Assembly: GCA_017938365.1 (NCBI GenBank)
Contig: JAGBBT010000094.1
Coordinates: forward strand, 36,509-100,508
Source: Treponema sp.
Lineage (GTDB): Bacteria; Spirochaetota; Spirochaetia; Treponematales; Treponemataceae
Length of the DNA stretch: 64,000 bases
Reading direction: 5' to 3'
The notes under the pieces were generated by a model, which saw only the letters and a program-made list of their open reading frames with translations, ran no database searches and was not told where the DNA came from. Below, in pieces: positions 44,062 through 51,659 of this stretch (within the stretch, counting starts at the first letter, position 1; each line of letters starts with the position of its first letter). The translations under genes were made by a program, and so were the position numbers.

Positions 44062-44918
44062 TTTTTCTTTGTCCAGATAGATTTTTCTATTCCTTCTGCA
44101 ATGCTTTGGTTACTTTCTGATTTTACAAGAGTTTCTTTAGTTCCGATTAGTTGCTGGTTTGATATTGTTGTGAATTTCCATTTTATAGGTTTTGCATTTG
44201 CTGCATATTCTAAAGCTTTTTCTCGTGGCAAAGCAGGGTAAAAAGATGCATTTGATTTTCCGACTTGCGTAATGTTAATTGTAGAAATGCCTGTGGATTC
44301 GTTTTTATCCATCGAAACAGAAATATTCATGGTTGAGCCATTTTTGAATATTATAAATCCTCTTCCACCTCTTAAGATTATGATTTTATCAGTAAAAGGT
44401 TCTCCGTCCCAAGTTCCTGCTAGAGATTCAATGCTTAACAGTTTGCTTTCTTGAGTTGGATAATTTGAAGGTATTGTTGTTGTGTATTTTATTGGTATTA
44501 AAAATTTGTCTATATAGTCTTTTGCGTTAACTAGTATTTTATAGTATGAATCAAATTCTTCGGTTTGAGAGATTGTTTTTTTTGTTTTTGGAATATAAGC
44601 GTTTAATTTGCATAGCCATTTTGATGTTTCGGAAGTTTTTTCTTCTGTGATTTCTGCGTAAAAGATAATATTTTCTGTTTGTATATTATCTGTATTTGGC
44701 GCAGATGCTAATGTTTTTGAGGTATCAAGACGTTTATCATTTGTGGTGATATTATCGATTGAGCATAGTTGTGTATAAAAAATATCTTGTGCCATTTTTA
44801 ATATATTGGTGTTATCAGAAGTTGTAAGAACACCATAATAATCAACTGTTATCTGAGTTGCATTTATGTGTAAAATAGAGAAAATAAGAATGTTAAGACA
44901 TAGAAAAAGTCTTTTCAA
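44058..44918 (-). CDS. Exported protein of unknown function
   Basis: 286 residues from a TTG start with AAGGAG 8 bases upstream. Signal peptide KRLFLCLNILIFSILHINA, with cleavage likely near residue 20. The C-terminal half carries LAGTWDGEPFTDKIIILRGGRGFIIF, which resembles small beta-barrel lipocalin-like exported proteins ('GTWxG' start), followed by TINITQVGK and a WKF core. No enzyme motif. It lies 9 bp downstream of smpB and ends 4 bases into the convergent Sua5 gene. Periplasmic location is inferred from the signal peptide. Confidence 0.83.
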   Translation of the reverse strand: MKRLFLCLNILIFSILHINATQITVDYYGVLTTSDNTNILKMAQDIFYTQLCSIDNITTNDKRLDTSKTLASAPNTDNIQTENIIFYAEITEEKTSETSKWLCKLNAYIPKTKKTISQTEEFDSYYKILVNAKDYIDKFLIPIKYTTTIPSNYPTQESKLLSIESLAGTWDGEPFTDKIIILRGGRGFIIFKNGSTMNISVSMDKNESTGISTINITQVGKSNASFYPALPREKALEYAANAKPIKWKFTTISNQQLIGTKETLVKSESNQSIAEGIEKSIWTKKN

Positions 44919-44927
44919 ATAAACTCC

Positions 44928-45392
44928 TTAAGAAAAATTCTCCTTTTTAAATTCTCGGTGTAAATCTCTATCAATATCTCGCTGTTTTATTGTTTCTCTT
45001 TTGTCGTAGAGTTTTTTACCTTTGCAAACACCTAAAGTCACTTTAACTCTACCACATTTAAGATAAAAATCTAGTGGTATAAGAGTGTAGCCCTTTTCAA
45101 TAATTTTTCTTTGTAATTTTTTTATTTCGGATTTATGAACTAATAATTTTTTTAATCTATCTGGATTGTGATTGAAAACCGATGAGTATGCGTATTCTGA
45201 TATTCGGAAATTTCTTAACCATAACTCTCCATTTGTAATTTCTGCGAAGGAATCGGCAAAAGAAATATTACCTGATTTTACAGATTTTACCTCAGTTCCT
45301 TCTAAAGCAATTCCGCACTCATAAGATTCTTCTACAAAATAGTTAAAACGAGCTTTTTTGTTTTGTGCAATTATTTTTACATTACCAGACAT
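44928..45392 (-). CDS. smpB: SsrA-binding protein SmpB
   Basis: 154 residues. SmpB binds tmRNA and brings it to stalled ribosomes for trans-translation. The OB-fold start NKKARFNYFVEESYECGIAL with LEGTEVKSVKSG, plus the C-terminal basic tail GVCKGKKLYDKRETIKQRD, are diagnostic. No Shine-Dalgarno lies before the ATG; instead a near-perfect promoter (TTGCAA / 17 bp / TATAAT) predicts transcription starting on the ATG itself. Confidence 0.96.
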   Translation of the reverse strand: MSGNVKIIAQNKKARFNYFVEESYECGIALEGTEVKSVKSGNISFADSFAEITNGELWLRNFRISEYAYSSVFNHNPDRLKKLLVHKSEIKKLQRKIIEKGYTLIPLDFYLKCGRVKVTLGVCKGKKLYDKRETIKQRDIDRDLHREFKKENFS

Positions 45393-45398
45393 ATTATA

Positions 45399-45427
45399 AT
45401 TATATGCAGATTTTGTTTACCTTGCAA
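45399..45427 (-). promoter_or_regulatory. smpB promoter, -35 shared with lepB
   Basis: Minus-strand TTGCAA (45422-45427), 17 bp, TATAAT (45399-45404). Predicted start near 45392, the A of the smpB ATG. TTGCAA is its own reverse complement and also acts as -35 for the opposite promoter. Confidence 0.7.
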
Positions 45428-45451
45428 CCGTCCTATTAACTGTGATATTCT
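45422..45451 (+). promoter_or_regulatory. lepB promoter, -35 shared with smpB
   Basis: TTGCAA (45422-45427), 18 bp, TATTCT (45446-45451) with an upstream TG (extended -10). Predicted start near 45458, two bases before the ATG at 45460. Confidence 0.55.
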
Positions 45452-45459
45452 AGGGAATC

Positions 45460-46152
45460 ATGATTAAAGATATATATTCAATTTCTTATAAAATGCGTCG
45501 CGAACTTTATCAAAAAATAGGTTTTGCTTTTTCTGTTGTTTTTTTGTGTATTGTTTTTATTAGTTTAATTATGTCTTTCTTTATTTATCCTGTTATGACA
45601 AAGTCAGAATCTATGTCTCCTGATATTCCTAGTTATAGTGTTCAACTTGTTTCTCCTTTATTAAAAATGCCTAAGCGAGGAGATGTTATGGTTGTTTCAA
45701 ATCCTAATGAAAAAAATATTTCTGTTATAAAAAAGGCTGTAAATACATTATGTTTATTTGTTACTGCTCGCCAGTGGAAGCCTTTTGCTGATAAGCCTCG
45801 TTTATATTCTGTGTTGAGAAGAGTTGTTGCATTGCCTGGAGATACAGTTTATATGAAGAATTATATTTTATTTGTTAAACCAAAGGGTGAAAGACAATTT
45901 TTAACAGAATTTGAATTAACAGAATCAAAATATAATATTTTACTTAATAGTTTATCTAGTGATATCGACTTAGAGTTGGGGGCAATGGGAAATTTTGACG
46001 AAATTTTATTATCTGAAAATGAGTTTTTCCTTTTAGGTGATAATAGACTTGAATGTTCAGATTCTAGATTGTGGGGACCTATAAAAAAATCTGAGTTAAA
46101 AGGTAAAGTGTTATGTACATATTTCCCATTTTCTGAAGTTCGTTTTTTTTAA
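45460..46152 (+). CDS. lepB: Signal peptidase I homologue with Arg at the catalytic Lys position
   Basis: 230 residues. A single N-terminal membrane helix (about 21-44) leads into the catalytic domain outside the membrane. Box B is present (SESMSP, nucleophile Ser51), and box E GDNRLECSDSRLWGP is good. In box D, KRVxGLPGD is usual, where the first Lys is the general base; here it reads LRRVVALPGD with Arg120 in its place. Box C is recognisable (PKRGDVMVV). Activity is therefore uncertain; it may be a specialised paralogue. It precedes hemW by 3 bp and diverges from smpB. Confidence 0.88.
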   Translation: MIKDIYSISYKMRRELYQKIGFAFSVVFLCIVFISLIMSFFIYPVMTKSESMSPDIPSYSVQLVSPLLKMPKRGDVMVVSNPNEKNISVIKKAVNTLCLFVTARQWKPFADKPRLYSVLRRVVALPGDTVYMKNYILFVKPKGERQFLTEFELTESKYNILLNSLSSDIDLELGAMGNFDEILLSENEFFLLGDNRLECSDSRLWGPIKKSELKGKVLCTYFPFSEVRFF

Positions 46153-46155
46153 AAT

Positions 46156-47349
46156 ATGGTAAATTCACTTTATATTCATATACCTTTTTGTAGAAAGAAA
46201 TGCGATTATTGTGATTTTTTTAGCATTTCTACTTTCTGTTACAAAAAGGACTTTGATTTATTGGTCGAAAGATATATTGATGCAGTAATAAAAGAAACTG
46301 AATTTTATGTCAGAAAATATGAAATTCAATTTTGGAATACTATATATATTGGAGGAGGAACTCCAAGTCAGATTCCTTCTAAATTATTAAAAAAGCTAGT
46401 TGAATCAATAGTTTCTCTTGTTCCTTGTAAAAATGATAATGCTGAAATTACAATAGAAATGAATCCTGATGATGTAACTGAAGAATTGATAAAAGTTGTT
46501 AATTCTTGTGGTGTTACAAGAATTTCTATGGGAATACAAGCTGTTGATGATAAAGTTCTCCGTATTGTAAATAGAAATTGTAGTGTTGATTCTATATATT
46601 CCGCATTAAAAATTTTAAAACGAATGTGGAAAGGTAGGTTATCTGTTGATTTTATAGCGGGATTACCGAATCATACTTATAAATCTTTTGAAAATCAATT
46701 TTTAATTTTAGATGAATATCCTATAGATCATGTTTCCTTGTATACCTTAACAGTTGAATCTGGTACACCTTTGTATAAAAATATAGAAAGCGGAAAAATA
46801 AAATGGAGTCAAGAAAAGGCTGATAAGTTGTGGATAAAAGGCAGAAATCTTTTAAAAAAATATGGATATAATCAATATGAAGTTTCAAATTTCTCAAAAC
46901 CAGGATTTGAAAGTAGGCATAATTGTATCTATTGGAATTTAGAAAATTATATTGGGGTTGGTGCAGGGGCATCTAGCAGTATTTATGGAATAAATGCTAT
47001 TAGATGGACAAATGATTTATCAATAAATACTTATATGGAGTTCTGGTTATCAAAAACTATTGAAAATAATTGTAAAATTCCTGCTGAAATTGAATATTTA
47101 GATATTAAAACTCAAGAATTTGAATATTTAATGATGGGTTTTAGAAAAATGGAAGGTGTGTCGTCATTAAAGTATAAACAACGATTTGGGGTTTCTTTGG
47201 AAGATCGATTAGGAGTTGAAAAAGGCCTTTTTTATTCTTGGGAACAAAAAAAGTTGGCAAATAAAACTTATAGTAGTGGAGATATAAGTTATTCCTTGAA
47301 TGAACGGGGAATTATGCTTTTGAATCTATTTTTGGAATCGTTATTATAA
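46156..47349 (+). CDS. hemW: Radical-SAM haem chaperone HemW
   Basis: 397 residues. The radical-SAM cluster motif CRKKCDYC lies at residues 11-18 (CxxxCxxC), then IGGGTPS, EMNPDD and SMGIQAVDDKVL, with the HemW C-terminal domain after residue 300. It is often annotated as coproporphyrinogen III dehydrogenase HemN-like, but the oxygen-independent oxidase needs extra residues and HemW binds haem. Translation starts at ATG three bases after lepB. The 3' end overlaps the histidine kinase gene by 38 bp, tail to tail. Confidence 0.92.
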   Translation: MVNSLYIHIPFCRKKCDYCDFFSISTFCYKKDFDLLVERYIDAVIKETEFYVRKYEIQFWNTIYIGGGTPSQIPSKLLKKLVESIVSLVPCKNDNAEITIEMNPDDVTEELIKVVNSCGVTRISMGIQAVDDKVLRIVNRNCSVDSIYSALKILKRMWKGRLSVDFIAGLPNHTYKSFENQFLILDEYPIDHVSLYTLTVESGTPLYKNIESGKIKWSQEKADKLWIKGRNLLKKYGYNQYEVSNFSKPGFESRHNCIYWNLENYIGVGAGASSSIYGINAIRWTNDLSINTYMEFWLSKTIENNCKIPAEIEYLDIKTQEFEYLMMGFRKMEGVSSLKYKQRFGVSLEDRLGVEKGLFYSWEQKKLANKTYSSGDISYSLNERGIMLLNLFLESLL

Positions 47350-48364
47350 AGGTAGTTCCTACATTTTTTTCTGATTTAACATCAATTGTCCATTTATGTG
47401 TATTTATAATATATTTTACAACTGTCAATCCTATGCCAAGACCTTCTTCTTGTCTTGAGTTTGTACCTCTGAAAGAAATATCAAAAATAAATTGTAAGTC
47501 TTTTTTCTCGATACCGATACCAGAATCTTCAATTTCTATGATTATTTCGTTTGTGTTTTCGTTAACTCTTATTTCTATACAATCATTGTCTCTTGTGTAT
47601 CTTAATGCATTTGTGAATAGATTTTCCAAGGCTCTTAAAAACAATTCTTTATCAAAATATACTTTTATTTCTTTTGATAAATTTATACTACCTGTAATTT
47701 TTTTATTGAATAAAATTCCCGTTTGTATAGAAGTTGTGACAAATTCGTTTACAACTGGTTCTAGTGGTTGAAGTATCAGTTTTTCTTTCCAGTTTTTATT
47801 TTCTAATTTGACAAACTTTATAAGTGTATTAATCATATTTTCTAGATGTTTTGTTTTAGAATGTATGATATTAACTGTTTTTTTTATTTCTTCTTCTCCA
47901 GAAACAATACCGTCACTTATTGCTTCTGAATATCCTTTTATTACTGCTACAGGTGTCCGAAGATCATGACTTATTCCCATGATAAATCTTTTTTCTCGTT
48001 CAGATTCGTCTTTTAACGATAAGCGCATTCTGTCTAAGTTTTCAATCAGACTTGTTATTTCGTTTTCTCCTCGTGAACTTTTTCTTCGTTCTAAAGGTAA
48101 ATCCAGTTCTCCTTCTGTAATTTTATCAGTTGCTCTTTGTAAAAACGCAATTGATTTTGTTATTATGTTAGAAAAGTGAAAAACGAAGAAAATACAGCAA
48201 ATTTCAATTATAAAAAAAATAATTGTGATAAATGCGAAAAAAAATCTCTGTGCTGTTGAATCTGCTTTTGAGATAAACTCACTAAGAGAAAAAACACCTA
48301 AATTTAAAACAAGAATTGTTATTATTGTTATTAAAAACAATCTTAATTGGGTCTTTATTTTCAC
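47312..48364 (-). CDS. Sensor histidine kinase
   Basis: 350 residues. Two membrane helices (about 7-28 and 41-65) with only a short external loop, a HAMP-like linker, a HisKA domain with phosphate-accepting His in GISHDLRTPVAVIKGYSEA (about 128-146), and a HATPase_c domain with N (ENLFTNALRYT), G1 (IEDSGIGI) and G2 (GLGIGLTVVK) boxes. The small loop suggests it senses membrane state or an intramembrane signal. It overlaps the response regulator by 4 bases, forming a two-gene system. Input signal and regulon unknown. Confidence 0.93.
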   Translation of the reverse strand: MKIKTQLRLFLITIITILVLNLGVFSLSEFISKADSTAQRFFFAFITIIFFIIEICCIFFVFHFSNIITKSIAFLQRATDKITEGELDLPLERRKSSRGENEITSLIENLDRMRLSLKDESEREKRFIMGISHDLRTPVAVIKGYSEAISDGIVSGEEEIKKTVNIIHSKTKHLENMINTLIKFVKLENKNWKEKLILQPLEPVVNEFVTTSIQTGILFNKKITGSINLSKEIKVYFDKELFLRALENLFTNALRYTRDNDCIEIRVNENTNEIIIEIEDSGIGIEKKDLQFIFDISFRGTNSRQEEGLGIGLTVVKYIINTHKWTIDVKSEKNVGTTFIITIPKIDSKA

Positions 48365-49059
48365 TCTGAAGGACCTTTTTCAAATTTATATCCCATTCCA
48401 AAGACTGTTTTTATGTATTTAGGATTTGTAGGTTCTGTTTCAATTTTTTTTCTAAGTCTTTGTACATAAACAGCAACGGCTGTTATATCTCCGTATTGTG
48501 CTTTCCAAACATCGGTATAAATCTTTTCAGGACCTAATGTTTGTCCTTCGTGATTTATAAAGTATTCTAGTACTTCGTATTCTTTTGTTGATAATGGTAT
48601 TTTTTCAGGACCTTTCTTTAAAACACAACTATTTAGTAGAACTGTATATGGACCAAAATCATATGATGATTCTGCTGCTGCTGTAATTTTTGCTTGACTT
48701 CTTAATAAAGCTTCTACTCTTGCGACAAGAACTTTTGGAGAATAAGGTTTTGTTACAAACTCATCAGCTCCAATACCTAAACCGTTAATGATATCTTCAT
48801 CTGCATCTCTTGCTGAAACTATTATTATAGGTAATGAAGAGTTGTATTCTTTTCTGAATTTTTTTAGAAAATCAAATCCACTCATACCTGGTAGATTTAA
48901 ATCAAGAATAATCAAGTTTGGTGTTTCAATTTCTAATTTTTCGAATGCTTCTTCTGCGGAAGAAACTGTTTGAACAGACATTCCTGATTTTGTTAAGTAC
49001 ATGGATGAAAGCTCTGCCATTTCTGGAACATCTTCGATTACTAGAATTTTTGAATTCAT
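48361..49059 (-). CDS. OmpR/PhoB-family response regulator
   Basis: 232 residues. The receiver domain (1-120) has acidic ED at 9-10, the phosphorylated Asp in LIILDLNLPGMSG (about residue 53) and the later Lys in TKPYS; the C-terminal winged helix ends VQRLRKKIE ... YIKTVFGMGYKF. It should be phosphorylated by the neighbouring kinase and bind direct repeats. Its own upstream region holds an exact 11-bp direct repeat (49074-49111), a natural candidate for autoregulation. AAAAGGAAAAAG provides the ribosome site. Confidence 0.95.
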   Translation of the reverse strand: MNSKILVIEDVPEMAELSSMYLTKSGMSVQTVSSAEEAFEKLEIETPNLIILDLNLPGMSGFDFLKKFRKEYNSSLPIIIVSARDADEDIINGLGIGADEFVTKPYSPKVLVARVEALLRSQAKITAAAESSYDFGPYTVLLNSCVLKKGPEKIPLSTKEYEVLEYFINHEGQTLGPEKIYTDVWKAQYGDITAVAVYVQRLRKKIETEPTNPKYIKTVFGMGYKFEKGPSE

Positions 49060-49073
49060 AACTTTTTCCTTTT

Positions 49074-49111
49074 ATAACATAAATTTTTATTTAAAATATC
49101 ATAACATAAAT
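49074..49111 (-). repeat. Exact 11-bp direct repeats upstream of the response regulator
   Basis: ATTTATGTTAT occurs twice on the minus strand (49101-49111 and 49074-49084), 27 bp apart start to start. They lie 15-52 bp upstream of the response regulator ATG. In this AT-rich setting 11 of 11 identity is suggestive but not proof of a binding site. Confidence 0.55.
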
Positions 49112-49187
49112 AAAATATACAAGGTTTTAAATAACGAAAAATTATTTTTTTATAAAAAAATTGATTTTTTTTTATTTTGAATATGTT

Positions 49188-49214
49188 TTAACTTTAATTC
49201 CTACTTGACGATAA
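49188..49214 (+). promoter_or_regulatory. Sigma-28-like promoter before flbD
   Basis: TTAA (49188-49191), 15 bp, GACGATAA (49207-49214), which differs from the sigma-28 -10 consensus by one base. Predicted start near 49221, directly before the GAGGGG at 49223-49228 for flbD. No comparable sigma-70 promoter is seen in the 180-bp gap, which otherwise holds only the repeats above. Confidence 0.5.
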
Positions 49215-49239
49215 ATGAATTAGAGGGGAAAATATTATA

Positions 49240-49440
49240 ATGATTTCAGTTACTAAACTTGATGGGAGAAAATATTGGATTAATCCTCATATGATAGAAA
49301 GTATGGAAGAAAGTCCTGATTTAACTATAACTTTCCTTTCTGGAAAAAAAATTGTAGTTAAAGATAATCCTTCTGAATTGATTAATCAGATTATTAGTTA
49401 CCGTCAAAAAATTGGAATTGTTTCTAATCAAGAATTATAA
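49240..49440 (+). CDS. flbD: FlbD-family flagellar protein
   Basis: 66 residues, the usual size. FlbD is a small protein of unclear function encoded at the head of motility gene runs in spirochaetes and Firmicutes (SwrD in Bacillus). It keeps VTKLDGRKYWINPHMIESME and the GKKIVVKDNPSELI core. It starts the fla operon here; in T. pallidum flgD and flgE lie just upstream, but here a two-component system occupies that place. A 33-bp gap with AAGGAG separates it from motA. Confidence 0.9.
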   Translation: MISVTKLDGRKYWINPHMIESMEESPDLTITFLSGKKIVVKDNPSELINQIISYRQKIGIVSNQEL

Positions 49441-49473
49441 TAAAGCTATTATGGGTGTAAGGAGAAGCTTTTT

Positions 49474-50256
49474 ATGGATATTGCTAGTATCATAGGCATG
49501 GTAGGTGGTGCAGCCGTAGTTATTTTAGGTGTTGCAACTTCTGGTGGAACATTGATGGGAATTATTGATATACCGTCAATATTTGTAACTATCGGTGGTT
49601 CTTATATGGCTTTGTTTCTTGTTGCACCTTTAAAACAGGCTTTAGGTTTGTTTGGTATAATGGCTCGTTGTTTTAAAGTATTCAACTATGGAGAAAAAAC
49701 TCTCATTCAGAATATGGTTGCATTAAGTGAAAAAGCTCGTCGTGAAGGTATTTTGGCTTTGGAAGAAGGTCTTGATGATTTGGACGATCCATTTATGAAA
49801 GAAGGTCTTAGAATGGTAGTTGATGGTACAGACGGAAATGTTATTAGAGCCATTATGGAAAATGAGATGAGTCAAATAGAAGCACGTCATATGGGATGGA
49901 TTAATGTTGTTACTCAGTGGGCTGGATATGCACCTGGTTTTGGTATGATTGGTACTGTAATCGGACTTATTGGTATGTTGAATAACTTGGAAGATAAATC
50001 TTCTTTAGGTCCTAACATGGCTGTTGCTCTTGTTACAACATTGTATGGATCTTTATTGGCTAACTGGATTATCGGTCCTATGGCAGAAAAGTTAAAAGGT
50101 CAAAATGCTCAAGAAATGTCTGCAAAAGAAATGGTTGTTGAGGGGGTTCTTTCTATTCAGGCTGGTGATAACCCTCGAATACTTGCTATGAAACTTCTTA
50201 CTTACCTTGATCCAAAGACAAGAAAAGTTATTGAAGCTGATGTACTTAAGGATTAG
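49474..50256 (+). CDS. motA: Flagellar motor stator protein MotA
   Basis: 260 residues with four membrane helices. Family motifs are GGTLMGIIDIPSIF, then the cytoplasmic loop with the rotor-facing charged pair region (ARREGILALEEGLDDLDDPF), and the GYAPGFGMIGTVIGLIGML helix 3. MotA and MotB form the ion-driven stator that pushes on FliG. AAGGAG lies 10 bases before the ATG; motB follows 2 bp later. Confidence 0.97.
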   Translation: MDIASIIGMVGGAAVVILGVATSGGTLMGIIDIPSIFVTIGGSYMALFLVAPLKQALGLFGIMARCFKVFNYGEKTLIQNMVALSEKARREGILALEEGLDDLDDPFMKEGLRMVVDGTDGNVIRAIMENEMSQIEARHMGWINVVTQWAGYAPGFGMIGTVIGLIGMLNNLEDKSSLGPNMAVALVTTLYGSLLANWIIGPMAEKLKGQNAQEMSAKEMVVEGVLSIQAGDNPRILAMKLLTYLDPKTRKVIEADVLKD

Positions 50257-50258
50257 TA

Positions 50259-50993
50259 ATGGCTAAAGAAAAAAAAGAACCTGCAAAACCGTCAACCGCC
50301 TGGCAAGGTACTTATGGTGATATGATTACATTGATGCTCTGTTTCTTCGTAATGTTGTACGATCCTTCAGAGGTTGATGTTACTCAGTTAGAACAAATTT
50401 CCTCTTCTATTTCAATTCAGACAGATGCTCTTGATACTCCGACTCCTACAGGTGGTCGTTCTTTAACTGCTGGTAGATTAGCAGATTTAGGAAATACAAT
50501 TAATAGTTTACCTTCCGTTGAAAAGGGAAAATCTCTTGGGTTGGCTAAAAAGAAGGCAATTAGTATTTTTGCTCCAGAGATTCATTCAGCAAAGATAACT
50601 GTGTCAAGTGATGAACGAGGAATTGTTATTACCTTAGCTTCAGATGTTTTTTTTGAAGAAGGTAGTGCAGAGTTAAATATTGACGAAACAAGAGAGATTT
50701 TGCTAAAACTTTCTAAATTTTTTCAGGAACCAGAAATAAAAGATAGACGATTCCGAATAGAAGGTCATACTGATAATAACCAAGTTAAGAGTATTTATCC
50801 TTCTAATTGGGAGTTGTCTGTTGCTAGGGCTGTAAATGTTCTTCATTATTTGTCCGATTTTGGTGTTGATGAAAAGCGTTTTTCTGTAGCAGGGTATTCT
50901 GATACACGGCCTATGTTTTCAAATGATTCAAAAGAAGGACAAGCGTATAATAGGAGAGTGGATATAATTATATTAGATGACGGACATTTTTAA
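50259..50993 (+). CDS. motB: Flagellar motor stator protein MotB
   Basis: 244 residues. A short N-terminal tail, then the plug/membrane segment with the ion-carrying Asp in TYGDMITLMLCFFVML (about 19-35), a linker, and an OmpA-like peptidoglycan-binding domain (FRIEGHTDN ... NWELSVARAVNVLHYL ... YNRRVDII). It anchors the stator in the cell wall. The length and all key residues are normal. A gap of 84 bp before fliL is the largest inside the operon upstream of fliM. Confidence 0.97.
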   Translation: MAKEKKEPAKPSTAWQGTYGDMITLMLCFFVMLYDPSEVDVTQLEQISSSISIQTDALDTPTPTGGRSLTAGRLADLGNTINSLPSVEKGKSLGLAKKKAISIFAPEIHSAKITVSSDERGIVITLASDVFFEEGSAELNIDETREILLKLSKFFQEPEIKDRRFRIEGHTDNNQVKSIYPSNWELSVARAVNVLHYLSDFGVDEKRFSVAGYSDTRPMFSNDSKEGQAYNRRVDIIILDDGHF

Positions 50994-51002
50994 TTAAAAT
51001 GT

Positions 51003-51030
51003 TACAGTCATAAGGAAAAAAAACCGATAT
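51003..51030 (+). promoter_or_regulatory. Weak sigma-28-like element before fliL
   Basis: TACA (51003-51006), 16 bp, ACCGATAT (51023-51030), 6 of 8 to the sigma-28 -10 consensus. It lies in the 84-bp motB-fliL gap. Alone this is weak. Confidence 0.25.
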
Positions 51031-51077
51031 ATAAAATAAGGTAATAAAGTTTTTATTATTAATTTAGGAGTACTTAT

Positions 51078-51632
51078 ATGGCAGATGATGATGATTTAAA
51101 TTTAAATGATGATATAGGAGGAGAAGCGCCTTCTTCTTCAAAAAGTGGAAAGGGTGTTGGTTCTTTTTTACCTTTTCTTTTAAAATGGATTGCAATAGGT
51201 TTGGGTGCTATAATTCTAATTGTAACAGTTGTTGTTATAACTATGAATGTTGTAAATTCAAATCAAACACAGACTGTTCCTGTTCCTATGGCTGAAGAAT
51301 ATACAGCTAGTAAAGAAATATTAGATTGGTATAGTTCTTTAGGGTCAATTAGAACAAAGACTAGCGATGTAAATCCAGCTTCTGTAATAGTGGAAGTTGT
51401 CTTGGGATATAAAAAAGAAGATAAGGCAACTTCTACAGAAATTACACAAAGAACTATAGAATTAAAGGATTTTTTGCGTAGATATTTTACTCAAAAATCT
51501 TATGAAGATTTGAGACCTCAGAATGAAGAATCTTTGCGCATTGAAATTAGAAATGCTATAAATGATTCAATTTTGAGTAGTTCAAAGATTAAAGATGTAA
51601 GATTTATGCAGCTGGATGTTATTCAGCAGTAA
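51078..51632 (+). CDS. fliL: Flagellar basal-body-associated protein FliL
   Basis: 184 residues: an acidic cytoplasmic start (DDDDLNLNDD), one membrane helix (about 33-57), and a periplasmic domain that ends SSSKIKDVRFMQLDVIQQ in FliL fashion. FliL surrounds MotAB stators and stabilises them; in spirochaetes it affects periplasmic filament orientation. Start chosen for TTAGGAGTAC 7 bases upstream. fliM follows after 27 bp. Confidence 0.93.
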   Translation: MADDDDLNLNDDIGGEAPSSSKSGKGVGSFLPFLLKWIAIGLGAIILIVTVVVITMNVVNSNQTQTVPVPMAEEYTASKEILDWYSSLGSIRTKTSDVNPASVIVEVVLGYKKEDKATSTEITQRTIELKDFLRRYFTQKSYEDLRPQNEESLRIEIRNAINDSILSSSKIKDVRFMQLDVIQQ

Positions 51633-51659
51633 TTGTATTTGTAAAAGGTGGAATAAGAC

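Noticed and set aside
47505..47520. TACCGATACC as a sigma-28 box near the kinase gene
   Set aside because: It lies inside the kinase coding sequence, has no -35 partner, and no gene starts downstream of it.
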